Source of the DNA: Pseudomonas sp. UYIF39
GTDB lineage: Bacteria > Pseudomonadota > Gammaproteobacteria > Pseudomonadales > Pseudomonadaceae
Direction: 5' to 3'
Length of the DNA stretch: 64,000 nucleotides
Assembly (NCBI RefSeq): GCF_029963765.1
Contig: NZ_JALBYU010000025.1
Coordinates: forward strand, 19,330-83,329
The notes beneath the pieces were generated by a model. That model searched no databases, was not told the origin of the DNA, and saw only the letters and a program-made list of their open reading frames with translations. Each line of letters starts with the position of its first letter. The first letter of the stretch is position 1. Positions 7,652 to 15,806 of this stretch are shown piece by piece. Both the position numbers and the translations under genes were made by a program.

Positions 7652-8506
7652 ATGCATGAGCATCCGCTACAACGCTTCTTCAAATCCTTGCGCGAACGTC
7701 CGGTGTTTGCGTGGGAGCGCTATCAGAAGCGCGACGTGCTGGTGATCGACCATCCGCTGTGTCAGGCGGTGTTCAGTCGGCAGGGAGCGCAGTTGCTGCA
7801 CTTCCAGCCAAAGGGCCAGAAACCCTGGCTCTGGTGCGCGGCGAAGTGGCCGCAGGTCGGCGCGATTCGTGGTGGCGTTCCGGTGTGCTGGCCGTGGTAT
7901 GGCCGTCATCCGAGCGAAAACGCCTGGCCGTCCCATGGCTGGGCACGGTTGATCGACTGGAAGCTGCTGGACAGCAGCACTGATGACGATGGCGTGCGCT
8001 TGCACTGGCAACTTCAGTTGTGCGACTGGCAAGTAGACCTGCACGCGCACTTGGGCGAACGCATGGATTTGCGCCTGAGTACGGAGCATCAGGACAGCCT
8101 GCCGTGCCAATTGAGTCAAGCGTTGCATGCATATTGGCGTATTGGCGACGTCGGTGAGGTAGCGCTGTCTGGCCTCGACGGGGCGCAGGGTTACGACCAG
8201 TTGAACCGGCAGATTTGTCATCAGGAAGGCGAGTTGCGGGTGGAGGGTGGCTGTCAGCGGGTGTTCCAGCAAGACGGCGAATTACAGCTCAAGGACCACG
8301 CCTGGCAGCGCGAGTTGTGCATCGATACCGGTGACCATGCGGACACGGTGGTCTGGCATCCGGGCTCAAGGCCGTTGCTGGGAGTGACCTGGAATGAGAT
8401 TTCGGAGTTTGTCTGTGTTGAAGCCGCGAGTGGCGGGACCGATAGCCTGAGCCTGGCTCCGGGGGAGAGGGCGCATTTGAGTTTGCAGGCGCGGGTCGGG
8501 GCGTAA
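7652..8506 (+). CDS. D-hexose-6-phosphate mutarotase (aldose 1-epimerase family, YeaD type)
   Basis: A 284-residue cytosolic protein of the galactose mutarotase superfamily. Members of this subgroup equilibrate the anomers of glucose 6-phosphate. Family features are FSRQGAQLLHFQPKG near residue 45, the RGGVPVCWPWYG segment near residue 75 and HGWAR near residue 95, which holds the substrate-binding arginine and histidine. The in-frame TTG six bases upstream leaves only three bases to the AGGA at 7639-7642, so the ATG at 7652 is chosen. Being between oprB and hexR/zwf, it probably supplies the beta anomer to Zwf. Confidence 0.88.
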   Translation: MHEHPLQRFFKSLRERPVFAWERYQKRDVLVIDHPLCQAVFSRQGAQLLHFQPKGQKPWLWCAAKWPQVGAIRGGVPVCWPWYGRHPSENAWPSHGWARLIDWKLLDSSTDDDGVRLHWQLQLCDWQVDLHAHLGERMDLRLSTEHQDSLPCQLSQALHAYWRIGDVGEVALSGLDGAQGYDQLNRQICHQEGELRVEGGCQRVFQQDGELQLKDHAWQRELCIDTGDHADTVVWHPGSRPLLGVTWNEISEFVCVEAASGGTDSLSLAPGERAHLSLQARVGA

Positions 8507-8510
8507 GATC

Positions 8511-8602
8511 AAAAGATCGCAGCCTCGTTTCGCTCGACAGCTCCTACAAGGGATCGTGTAAACCTGTAGGAGCTGTCGAGCGAAACGAGGCTGCGATCTT
8601 TT
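8511..8602. repeat. Long inverted repeat, AAAGATCGCAGCCTCG family, copy 1
   Basis: Two arms of about 40 bases, starting AAAAGATCGCAGCCTCGTTT and ending in its complement, flank about 12 bases. The family has three copies in the window (also 18864-18954 and 45280-45370), each exactly between two convergent genes. A bidirectional terminator role is plausible: the stem ends in A/T runs on both strands. Confidence 0.92.
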
Positions 8603-9471
8603 TAATTAAACTCATCCCCAATCGGATACCGACTGGCATTCAGACTTTCCTTGATCTTGCGCAAATGCGGCTGGAAATCCACGCCTCGGCGCAAGGTCAT
8701 GCCGGTGGCGAGCACGTCCAGCACGGTCAGCTGAATGATCCGCGACGTCATCGGCATATAGATGTCGGTGTCTTCCGGCAGCGGAATGTTCAGGCTCAAC
8801 GTGCTGGCCTTGGCCAGTGGCGAGCCCTCGGCCGTCAGGCCCAGTACCGAAGCACCGTTTTCCCGGGCAATACGCGCCACTTCCACCAGTTCGCGGGTAC
8901 GGCCGGTGTAGGAAATGATCACGAACAACTCGCCGGTGTGCGCCACCGACGCAATCATGCGCTGCATCAGCACGTCCGCGTGGGCGGTGACCGCCAGGTT
9001 GAAGCGGAAGAACTTGTGCTGCGCATCCAGCGCCACCGGGGCCGAGGCGCCGAGGCCGAAGAAGTGGATCTGCCGGGCCTGGATCAACAGGTCGACAGCG
9101 CGGCTGATCAGGTTCGGGTCAAGCGCCTGCAAGGCACTGTCCAGCGAGGCGATGGCGCTGCCGAAAATCTTCGTGGTGTACGCCTCCGGATTGTCGTCGG
9201 CCTCGACCGCACGGCTGACATATGCCGCGCCACTGGCCAGGCTCTGGGCCAATTGAAGCTTGAGTTCCGGGTAGCCGCTGACGCCGAACGAACGGCAGAA
9301 ACGGTTGACCGTCGGCTCGCTGACCTTTGAGGCCTGGGCGAGCGCGGCGATGCTGAACCGGGTGGCCTGCTGCGGGTTGAGCAGGATCACTTCGGCGACT
9401 TTGCGTTCTGCCTTGTTCAGGTCTTCAAGGCGATTCTGGATCTGTTCCAGTAAATTTCGCACGCGGTCCAT
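8602..9471 (-). CDS. hexR: HexR, RpiR-type repressor of glucose catabolism
   Basis: A 289-residue transcriptional regulator. The N-terminal RpiR helix-turn-helix lies at about residues 1-77 (recognition region around SKVSEPTVNRFCRSFG). The C-terminal SIS sugar-phosphate-binding domain lies at about residues 125-265 (IHFFGLGASAPVALDAQHKF, then VIISYTGRTRELVEVA). In Pseudomonas HexR represses zwf-pgl-eda, edd-glk and gap, and releases DNA when it binds 2-keto-3-deoxy-6-phosphogluconate. It is divergent from zwf with a palindromic operator between them. Its stop abuts the inverted repeat on its 3' side. Confidence 0.96.
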   Translation of the reverse strand: MDRVRNLLEQIQNRLEDLNKAERKVAEVILLNPQQATRFSIAALAQASKVSEPTVNRFCRSFGVSGYPELKLQLAQSLASGAAYVSRAVEADDNPEAYTTKIFGSAIASLDSALQALDPNLISRAVDLLIQARQIHFFGLGASAPVALDAQHKFFRFNLAVTAHADVLMQRMIASVAHTGELFVIISYTGRTRELVEVARIARENGASVLGLTAEGSPLAKASTLSLNIPLPEDTDIYMPMTSRIIQLTVLDVLATGMTLRRGVDFQPHLRKIKESLNASRYPIGDEFN

Positions 9472-9620
9472 ATATGTTCCTTAGCTCCGCAAACATGAGA
9501 GCAATGCAAATAAGGGCCCCGGCTATGCAAATTGGGACTTTGATCGGGCCCGTAACGGTGGCCTATCCTACTGATGGCTCCGACCGTCCACCACTCGGAA
9601 TCTGTATTTTGCGAAAATGT

Positions 9621-9636
9621 TGTGGTTATTACTACA
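9621..9636. promoter_or_regulatory. Probable HexR operator
   Basis: TGTGGTTATTACTACA is an imperfect palindrome (12 of 16 positions self-complementary) 66 bases before zwf, in the hexR-zwf divergent region. It contains TTGT when read from 9620 and fits the general TGT...ACA half-site pattern reported for HexR. Confidence 0.65.
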
Positions 9637-9688
9637 TTTTCCCTTGAGTGATGCCTTGAAAAAAGGTATTTGTAGCTTAACTTGATAA

Positions 9689-9696
9689 AAGAACAA
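9689..9696 (+). promoter_or_regulatory. Hfq/Crc-type motif before zwf
   Basis: AAGAACAA fits AAnAAnAA and lies 5 bases before the zwf ATG, where no strong Shine-Dalgarno is seen. A single unit, so weaker than the gntP or gtsA sites. Confidence 0.4.
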
Positions 9697-9701
9697 ACAT
9701 C

Positions 9702-11171
9702 ATGCCTTCGATTACGGTTGAACCGTGCACCTTTGCCTTGTTCGGCGCCCTCGGCGATCTGGCCCTGCGCAAGCTGTTTCCTGCCCTTTATCAGCTCGAT
9801 GGCGCAGGCCTGTTGCACGAGGACACGCGAATTATCGCGCTGGCCCGTGAGCCTGGCAGCGAGCAGCAACATTTGGCGTTCATCGCCTCCGAGCTGCGCC
9901 GCTACGTCGGCGCCAAAGAGCTGGACGAAGCTGTGGTGGAACGCTTCCTGGCCCGCCTGAGTTATCTGCACGTCGACTTCCTCAAGGCTGACGATTACGT
10001 CGCCCTGGCCGAAATGGCTGGCAGCGCCCAGCGAGTGATTGCCTACTTCGCGACACCGGCCGCCGTTTACGGCGCGATCTGCGAGAACCTGTCGAAGGTC
10101 GGCCTGACCGAAAACACCCGCGTGGTGCTGGAAAAACCCATCGGTTCGGACTTGGAATCCTCGCGCAAGGTTAACGACGCCGTGGCGCAGTTCTTCCCGG
10201 AGAATCGCACCTACCGCATCGACCACTACCTGGGCAAAGAAACTGTCCAGAACCTGATCGCCCTGCGTTTCGCCAACAGCCTGTTCGAAACCCAGTGGAA
10301 CCAGAACTATATCTCCCACGTGGAAATCACCGTGGCCGAGAAGGTCGGGATCGAAGGTCGCTGGGGTTACTTCGACAAGGCCGGCCAGCTGCGGGACATG
10401 ATCCAGAATCACCTGCTGCAACTGCTCTGCCTGATCGCCATGGACCCGCCGGCCGACCTGTCCGCCGACAGCATCCGTGACGAGAAAGTCAAAGTGCTCA
10501 AGGCGCTGGCGCCGATCAGCCCGGAAGGCCTGACCACTCAGGTGGTGCGCGGTCAGTACATCGCCGGTTACAGCGAAGGCAAATCGGTTCCCGGTTATCT
10601 GGAAGAGCCGAACTCCAACACCCAGAGCGACACCGAAACCTTCGTCGCGCTGCGTGCCGATATCCGGAACTGGCGTTGGGCCGGCGTGCCGTTTTACCTG
10701 CGTACCGGCAAGCGCATGCCGCAGAAGCTGTCGCAGATCGTCATCCACTTCAAGGAACCGTCCCATTACATCTTCGCTCCCGAGCAGCGCCTGCAAATCA
10801 GCAACAAGCTGATTATCCGCCTGCAACCGGACGAAGGCATTTCCTTGCGCGTGATGACCAAAGAACAAGGCCTGGACAAGGGCATGCAGCTGCGCAGCGG
10901 TCCGTTGCAGCTGAATTTTTCCGACACCTATCGCAGCGCACGGATTCCCGATGCCTACGAGCGGTTGTTGCTGGAAGTGATGCGCGGCAATCAGAACCTG
11001 TTTGTCCGTAAAGATGAAATCGAAGCCGCGTGGAAGTGGTGTGACCAGTTGATCGCCGGGTGGAAAAAATCCGGTGATGCGCCCAAGCCTTACGCGGCGG
11101 GGTCCTGGGGGCCGATGAGCTCCATTGCATTGATCACGCGGGATGGGAGGTCGTGGTATGGCGATATCTGA
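9702..11171 (+). CDS. zwf: Glucose-6-phosphate 1-dehydrogenase
   Basis: A 489-residue enzyme oxidising glucose 6-phosphate to 6-phosphogluconolactone with NAD(P)+, the entry step of the Entner-Doudoroff route. The N-terminal dinucleotide-binding motif FGALGDLALRKLFPAL lies at about residues 14-29. The substrate and catalytic signature RIDHYLGKE lies near residues 172-180, and EKPIGSDLESS near residue 145. Length matches the family. It is the first gene of zwf-pgl-eda, is divergent from hexR, and overlaps pgl by 14 bases. Regulation is by HexR and possibly Hfq/Crc. Confidence 0.97.
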   Translation: MPSITVEPCTFALFGALGDLALRKLFPALYQLDGAGLLHEDTRIIALAREPGSEQQHLAFIASELRRYVGAKELDEAVVERFLARLSYLHVDFLKADDYVALAEMAGSAQRVIAYFATPAAVYGAICENLSKVGLTENTRVVLEKPIGSDLESSRKVNDAVAQFFPENRTYRIDHYLGKETVQNLIALRFANSLFETQWNQNYISHVEITVAEKVGIEGRWGYFDKAGQLRDMIQNHLLQLLCLIAMDPPADLSADSIRDEKVKVLKALAPISPEGLTTQVVRGQYIAGYSEGKSVPGYLEEPNSNTQSDTETFVALRADIRNWRWAGVPFYLRTGKRMPQKLSQIVIHFKEPSHYIFAPEQRLQISNKLIIRLQPDEGISLRVMTKEQGLDKGMQLRSGPLQLNFSDTYRSARIPDAYERLLLEVMRGNQNLFVRKDEIEAAWKWCDQLIAGWKKSGDAPKPYAAGSWGPMSSIALITRDGRSWYGDI

Positions 11172-11871
11172 ATTGAAACTGCCTCAGGGCGTCAGCGCCC
11201 ATGAGTTCAAAAGCCCGGTGTTGCTGGCCGATGGTTTGGCGCTGAATGTGGCCAAGCAACTGAGTGACGCCATCGACGCTCGCGGCACCGCGACGCTGGT
11301 GGTGTCCGGTGGCCGCAGTCCGGTGGCGTTTTTCCAGAACCTGGCCAAGCAGAAACTGGACTGGTCCAAAGTTGTCATCACCCTGGCCGACGAGCGTTGG
11401 GTGCCGGTTGAACACGCCGACAGCAATGCCGGTCTGCTCAAGCGCTACCTGCTGCAAGGCCCGGCGGTGAAGGCTCAGTTTTTGAGTTTGTACAGCGCCA
11501 CCGCCAACCTTGAACAGGCCGCCGAGCAGGCGGATCGCTTGCTCGCCGAGTTGCCGCCGATCGACGTGCTGATACTCGGCATGGGCGACGATGGTCACAC
11601 CGCATCGCTGTTCCCCAACAGCCCAAACCTTGCCGATGCCTTGAAAGTCGACGGTACACGGCGTTGCTATCCGATGCTGGCGCCGACCGTGCCACATCAG
11701 CGCCTGACCATGAGTCGCGCGCTTCTGGCCTCGGCCAAGACCACCGTTCTATCGATTTCCGGACAGTCCAAGCTGACCACTCTGAGTGCCGCATTGGCCG
11801 GTGACGATGTCGCCGCCATGCCGATTCGCGCGTTTCTGCAACCTACGTTAGAGATTTACTGGTGCCCATGA
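11158..11871 (+). CDS. pgl: 6-phosphogluconolactonase
   Basis: A 237-residue DevB-type lactonase that hydrolyses 6-phosphogluconolactone to 6-phosphogluconate. Family marks are VVSGGRSPVAFFQNLA near residue 45, TLADERWVPVEHADSN near residue 75 and the signature LGMGDDGHTASLFPNS near residue 140, which holds the catalytic histidine. The frame is open further up, but the ATG at 11158 (MAISELKLP) fits family length. It overlaps the zwf stop, and its own stop overlaps an ATG of the eda frame, so translation of the three is probably coupled. Confidence 0.95.
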   Translation: MAISELKLPQGVSAHEFKSPVLLADGLALNVAKQLSDAIDARGTATLVVSGGRSPVAFFQNLAKQKLDWSKVVITLADERWVPVEHADSNAGLLKRYLLQGPAVKAQFLSLYSATANLEQAAEQADRLLAELPPIDVLILGMGDDGHTASLFPNSPNLADALKVDGTRRCYPMLAPTVPHQRLTMSRALLASAKTTVLSISGQSKLTTLSAALAGDDVAAMPIRAFLQPTLEIYWCP

Positions 11872-11888
11872 GCCAAGGAACAGCCGCT

Positions 11889-12554
11889 ATGAAAACCCCA
11901 TCCCCGACCGTTTCCATGGCGGACAAAGTTGCCCTGATCGACAGCCTCTGCGCCAAGGCGCGGATCCTGCCGGTGATTACCATCGCTCGCGAACAGGACA
12001 TCCTGCCGCTGGCCGACGCCCTCGCGGCCGGTGGCCTGACAGCCCTGGAAGTGACCTTGCGTTCGCAGTTCGGCCTCAAGGCCATCCAGATTCTGCGCGA
12101 GCAGCGTCCGGAGCTGGTGACCGGTGCCGGTACTGTGCTGGATCGCAACATGCTGGCGGCTGCCGAAGCAGCCGGTTCGCAGTTCATCGTCACGCCGGGC
12201 ATCACCCGTGACCTGCTGGAAGCCAGCGTCAACAGCCCGATTCCGCTGTTGCCAGGCATCAGCAACGCCTCCGGCATCATGGAAGGTTATGGCCTGGGTT
12301 ATCGCCGCTTCAAGCTGTTCCCGGCGGAAGTCAGCGGCGGCGTCGCGGCCATCAAGGCCCTGGGCGGCCCGTTCGGCGAAGTGAAATTCTGCCCGACTGG
12401 CGGCGTCAGTCCGGCCAACATCAAGAGCTACATGGCGTTGAAAAACGTGATGTGCGTGGGCGGTAGCTGGATGCTTGATCCCGAGTGGATCAAGAACGGC
12501 GACTGGGCCCGCATTCAGGAATGCACCGCCGAGGCACTGGCGCTGCTGGACTGA
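11889..12554 (+). CDS. eda: KHG/KDPG aldolase
   Basis: A 221-residue aldolase splitting 2-keto-3-deoxy-6-phosphogluconate into pyruvate and glyceraldehyde 3-phosphate, the last step special to the Entner-Doudoroff route. Visible are RILPVITIAREQDILPLADA, the catalytic glutamate in LTALEVTLRS, and the Schiff-base lysine in RRFKLFPAE near residue 138. An ATG at 11868 overlaps the pgl stop, but the ATG at 11889 has AAGGAA (11874-11879) at good spacing and gives the usual family length. Edd is not in the window. Confidence 0.95.
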   Translation: MKTPSPTVSMADKVALIDSLCAKARILPVITIAREQDILPLADALAAGGLTALEVTLRSQFGLKAIQILREQRPELVTGAGTVLDRNMLAAAEAAGSQFIVTPGITRDLLEASVNSPIPLLPGISNASGIMEGYGLGYRRFKLFPAEVSGGVAAIKALGGPFGEVKFCPTGGVSPANIKSYMALKNVMCVGGSWMLDPEWIKNGDWARIQECTAEALALLD

Positions 12555-12595
12555 TCGGCTTTACCAAACACTTCGTTGTGTGTTCTACGGCTTTA

Positions 12596-12627
12596 CGGTG
12601 CGCTTGGTCGGTGCACCGTTTTTTTTT
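12596..12627 (+). terminator. Rho-independent terminator after eda
   Basis: CGGTGC (12596-12601) pairs with GCACCG (12613-12618), followed by nine T residues. Confidence 0.85.
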
Positions 12628-12641
12628 GCCCGCAAAAAAAC

Positions 12642-12731
12642 TGTGGGAGCGAGCTTGCTCGCGATAGCGGTCTGACAGTCAACATTTTCATTGAATGTGC
12701 CGCTGCCATCGCGAGCAAGCTCGCTCCCACA
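12642..12731. repeat. REP doublet after eda
   Basis: Arms TGTGGGAGCGAGCTTGCTCG and complement, about 40 bases apart. Main REP family; lies directly behind the eda terminator. Confidence 0.92.
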
Positions 12732-12814
12732 AGGACATCATGCGATACATAGTTACCGCATCTCTCTGCTCGGCCAGCGTTAACCTGCGTTCATCTTATG
12801 GAAGAGAGAACGTC

Positions 12815-13540
12815 ATGGACGACAACACTCCGGTTTCACCCCAGCCAGCGGTTTACCTGCTTTCACCCGAACAGATCGCCGGTCCTTATTTCCGAAATCC
12901 GAAATTGATCAGAAGAAACATCAGCGAAGGCATGGACGGTATTCCCTTGGTGCTGAGGCTGACGATCGTCGATGCCATGACCGGTCAACCCGTGACTGAC
13001 GCGTTAGTGGATATCTGGCACTGCAATGCGCGCGGTGCGTATTCGGGCTGGACCAAGGTCAATCCGGACAAGGAAGTCGAAGCTGGCGACATAGGCTCGA
13101 TCCCGCGCACCGACGACGACACTTACCTGCGAGGCGGGCAATTTACGGACAAGAACGGCATCGTGCGCTTTACCACGATCTATCCGGGGTTCTACGCCGG
13201 CCGTGCCCTGCACATTCACGTCGTCGTACGCATTACAGCAGGCAATAACTATCTGGAAGAACGGCATGTCGCCTGGGTCGGTCAGCTCTATTTTCCCGAG
13301 GTGGCCTCGCGCTCGGTACTCAACGCCAGAGAGTACTGCGGTCGATCCGTTTCGCCACTGACCAACGATCAAGACTTTTTCTATAAAAACATGGGCGGCG
13401 AGGCTTCGACCTTGAACGTTCACACCCTGAGTCGAGACTCGAATGAAGACGGCTACTTCGGGCACACGACCATCGGCATCGACACATTCGCGGTATCGAC
13501 GCAGATCAAACCCGAGGACTTCGACAAACACACCGTGTGA
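12815..13540 (+). CDS. Intradiol ring-cleavage dioxygenase-like protein
   Basis: A 241-residue protein of the intradiol dioxygenase superfamily, non-haem Fe(III) enzymes that open catechol rings between the hydroxyls. The beta-sandwich core starts at LVLRLTIVDAMTGQPV, followed by DIWHCNARGAYSGW. The iron-binding pattern is seen as PGFYAGRALHIHVVV near residues 126-140, with one Tyr and two His ligands; a further Tyr is in GAYSGW. No signal peptide is seen. The frame is open to 12695, but the ATG at 12815 follows GGAAGAGAG and starts the conserved part. No other aromatic-degradation gene is near, so the substrate is unknown. Distant homologues include secreted and uncharacterised forms. Confidence 0.8.
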   Translation: MDDNTPVSPQPAVYLLSPEQIAGPYFRNPKLIRRNISEGMDGIPLVLRLTIVDAMTGQPVTDALVDIWHCNARGAYSGWTKVNPDKEVEAGDIGSIPRTDDDTYLRGGQFTDKNGIVRFTTIYPGFYAGRALHIHVVVRITAGNNYLEERHVAWVGQLYFPEVASRSVLNAREYCGRSVSPLTNDQDFFYKNMGGEASTLNVHTLSRDSNEDGYFGHTTIGIDTFAVSTQIKPEDFDKHTV

Positions 13541-13542
13541 TG

Positions 13543-14724
13543 TCAGCGCAGTTCGGTCAACGCCCGGGCCAGTAGATCCATGTCTGCACCCGTGGTGGTA
13601 AGCCCCGGAGTTATGCGAATGCACGGACCACTCGCGGCACCACTGCGCACCACGGTAAACAGGTTGTAGTCCTTGAGCAGCCGCTCGACCATCGCCTGTT
13701 GATCGGTGTGCCGGGTAAAGCGCATCGAGGTGATGCCGCAATACAGCCGCGGGTCGTCCGGGGTCATGACGTCGATCCCCGGCAACTCGCGTACCACGCT
13801 CACCCAGCGGTTGCGCAGGTAATTGAGCCGGGCGCCCTTGGCCGCGGAACCGCCCATGGCCCGATGTTCCTCGAACACCAGCGGCAGGGTCAGCAGCGCC
13901 GGGATGTTGGGCGTGCTGTACGGCGTGCGGGCGAGAATGTCGGTGACCGGGAAATGCATCTCGCCCATGTCCGGGTCGATGTCGGCCAAGCGCTCGGGGG
14001 CGATGTAAATGAAGCCCAGGGTCAGTGGCGCACCGATCCATTTGTGCAGATTGAAACCGGCGAACGCGATCCCGAGATCGTCAAGATTGAACTGGATCTG
14101 GCCGAGCGCATGGGCACCGTCTAGGATCACGTCGATGCCATGTTCCCTGGCGGCTGCGGCAATGGCCTGCACCGGCATCACCAGACCGGTGCGATGGGTG
14201 ACGTGGGTCAGGGCCATCAGTTTGAGTCGCGGGTAACGCACGAAGGCTTCGCGGTAAGTGGCCAGCAAACTGTCGAAACTGGCGGGGTGCGAGTGTTCGA
14301 TCTCGATCACTTCGACACCGCGATGACGTGCCAGCCAGCGCATGGCCCCTTTGACCGTGTCGTATTCCAGATCACACATCAGCACCTGATCGCCCGGCGT
14401 CAGACGGTTGTAGTTGCGGATCAGCGATTGCAAACCGTCCGAAGCGTTGCGGGTGAGGGCGACGGTGTCGGCGGGTACGCTCACCAGCTCGGCGAGCTGT
14501 TTGCGAATCTCCAGGCTTTCGCCCTGTTCGAAGCGTTGCCGCACGTGCACCGAGTTGCTGCGGTTGATCAGTTCGATGTTGCGCTGGTACTCCTCGACCA
14601 CTGTGCGCGACATGCGCGCGAAGTATCCGTTTTCGAGGTTGATCGGTCCGGGTTCAACCGCGTATCGGTCGGCAAAAGTTCGCCAGAAGGCTTCATCACG
14701 GGCGCGGCGGGTGTTATCGGGCAT
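13543..14724 (-). CDS. PLP-dependent aminotransferase class V family protein
   Basis: A 393-residue fold-type I PLP enzyme of the class V group (cysteine desulfurase, isopenicillin-N epimerase-like). The cofactor lysine is in FAGFNLHKWIGAPLTLG near residue 230. The aspartate-histidine pair expected to contact the pyridine ring is in DVILDGAHALGQIQF near residue 200. The N-terminus has an arginine-rich segment and no signal peptide. It runs convergent to the dioxygenase gene with only two bases between the stops. The reaction could be desulfuration, epimerisation or a lyase step; the sequence does not decide. Confidence 0.82.
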   Translation of the reverse strand: MPDNTRRARDEAFWRTFADRYAVEPGPINLENGYFARMSRTVVEEYQRNIELINRSNSVHVRQRFEQGESLEIRKQLAELVSVPADTVALTRNASDGLQSLIRNYNRLTPGDQVLMCDLEYDTVKGAMRWLARHRGVEVIEIEHSHPASFDSLLATYREAFVRYPRLKLMALTHVTHRTGLVMPVQAIAAAAREHGIDVILDGAHALGQIQFNLDDLGIAFAGFNLHKWIGAPLTLGFIYIAPERLADIDPDMGEMHFPVTDILARTPYSTPNIPALLTLPLVFEEHRAMGGSAAKGARLNYLRNRWVSVVRELPGIDVMTPDDPRLYCGITSMRFTRHTDQQAMVERLLKDYNLFTVVRSGAASGPCIRITPGLTTTGADMDLLARALTELR

Positions 14725-14741
14725 GGGCTACTCGGTCAGGA

Positions 14742-14978
14742 TCAATGGCGCGGGGCGGGTTTGCCATGTTTGGCGCGCAGCGGTTCGAGCAGCTCCGACA
14801 GGCCGTTGTGATCGATTTCCTGCATCAAGGCCAGCAAGCCGCCGAGTTCGCCATGGGGGAAACCTTCCCGAGCGAACCAGTTCAGGTATTGGCCGGGGAG
14901 GTCGGCGATGATCCGGCCCTTGTACTTGCCGAAGGGCATTTCACGGGTAATCAACAGTTCGAGCTTTTCAGGGTTCAT
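14742..14978 (-). CDS. DUF3820 family small protein
   Basis: A 78-residue protein whose core PFGKYKGRIIADLPGQYLNW is the hallmark of the DUF3820 family (annotated in Pseudomonas as a putative quorum-sensing-regulated virulence factor). The family is thought to bind nucleic acid or act with exonucleases, without firm evidence. A TTG precedes the chosen ATG at 14978. It lies 17 bases upstream of the aminotransferase gene on the same strand, so co-transcription is likely. Confidence 0.8.
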   Translation of the reverse strand: MNPEKLELLITREMPFGKYKGRIIADLPGQYLNWFAREGFPHGELGGLLALMQEIDHNGLSELLEPLRAKHGKPAPRH

Positions 14979-15181
14979 CAATCAGTCGTCTTGATTCAAA
15001 CAGTCTGGAAAATACAGGCATTCTGCATGCAGGCCAAATGACAGATCATGCAAAAAAAGCGGATACAGTTTTCGCGTTAATCAGTAAGCAATTGAAATAT
15101 AAGGAATAAGTTATCAATTCAAAGCTGGCATGCAGGGTGCAATAACTATTGCATCTTTCATCAACCCGCGAGGAATTGAAA

Positions 15182-15649
15182 ATGACCGACATGAATAAAG
15201 AAGCCATCTCTGTACTCAACGACCTGATTGAAACCAGCAAAGACGGTCAGGAAGGGTTCAAGACTTGCGCTGAAGACATCAAACACCCAGAACTCAAAAC
15301 CCTGTTCGTGCAACGCTCGGCGGACTGCGCCACTGCGGCTTCCGAACTGCAAGCGCAGGTGCGTTCGCTAGGCGGCGATCCGGAAACGTCCACCAGTGTC
15401 AGCGGTGACCTGCACCGTCGCTGGGTCGACGTGAAAGCGATGTTCACCGGCAAGGATGAAGAAGCCGTGCTGAACGAAGCCGAGCGGGGTGAAGACCATG
15501 CACTGAAGGCTTACAAAGAAGCCATCGAAAAAATCAGCAAACATAACCTGGTGGGCATTCGTGACCTGGTTGAGCGTCAGTACCACGGCGTGCAACGCAA
15601 TCACGATCAGGTAAAAGCCCTGCGTAACCAGGCGCGCGCACGCTCGTAA
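15182..15649 (+). CDS. PA2169-type four-helix-bundle protein (DUF2383)
   Basis: A 155-residue soluble alpha-helical protein. The start (KEAISVLNDLIETSKDGQEGF), the central ELKTLFVQRSADCATAASEL and the later EDHALKAYKEAIEKI fit the ferritin-like DUF2383 fold, two repeats forming a four-helix bundle. No classical di-iron ligand set is obvious. The ATG at 15182 follows GAGGAATT. The upstream 200 bases are unusually A/T-rich for this window and should hold the promoter. Homologues are often stress-induced. A strong terminator follows. Confidence 0.8.
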   Translation: MTDMNKEAISVLNDLIETSKDGQEGFKTCAEDIKHPELKTLFVQRSADCATAASELQAQVRSLGGDPETSTSVSGDLHRRWVDVKAMFTGKDEEAVLNEAERGEDHALKAYKEAIEKISKHNLVGIRDLVERQYHGVQRNHDQVKALRNQARARS

Positions 15650-15667
15650 GCGTTCGTTGCCTGTCAT

Positions 15668-15694
15668 AAACGCCAGCCAGTCTGGCGTTTTTTT
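15668..15694 (+). terminator. Rho-independent terminator
   Basis: AAACGCCAG (15668-15676) pairs with CTGGCGTTT (15682-15690) and runs into seven T residues. It ends the four-helix-bundle gene. Confidence 0.92.
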
Positions 15695-15806
15695 GTGTCC
15701 GGGAATTAGCACTGGACGGATGTTAGTTAGCTAGCTAATAATTTGTTTATCAAGTGACTGAACCGATCCCGACTATCGTTAAATCGCCTTTCCAAGAGTC
15801 TTTTAC

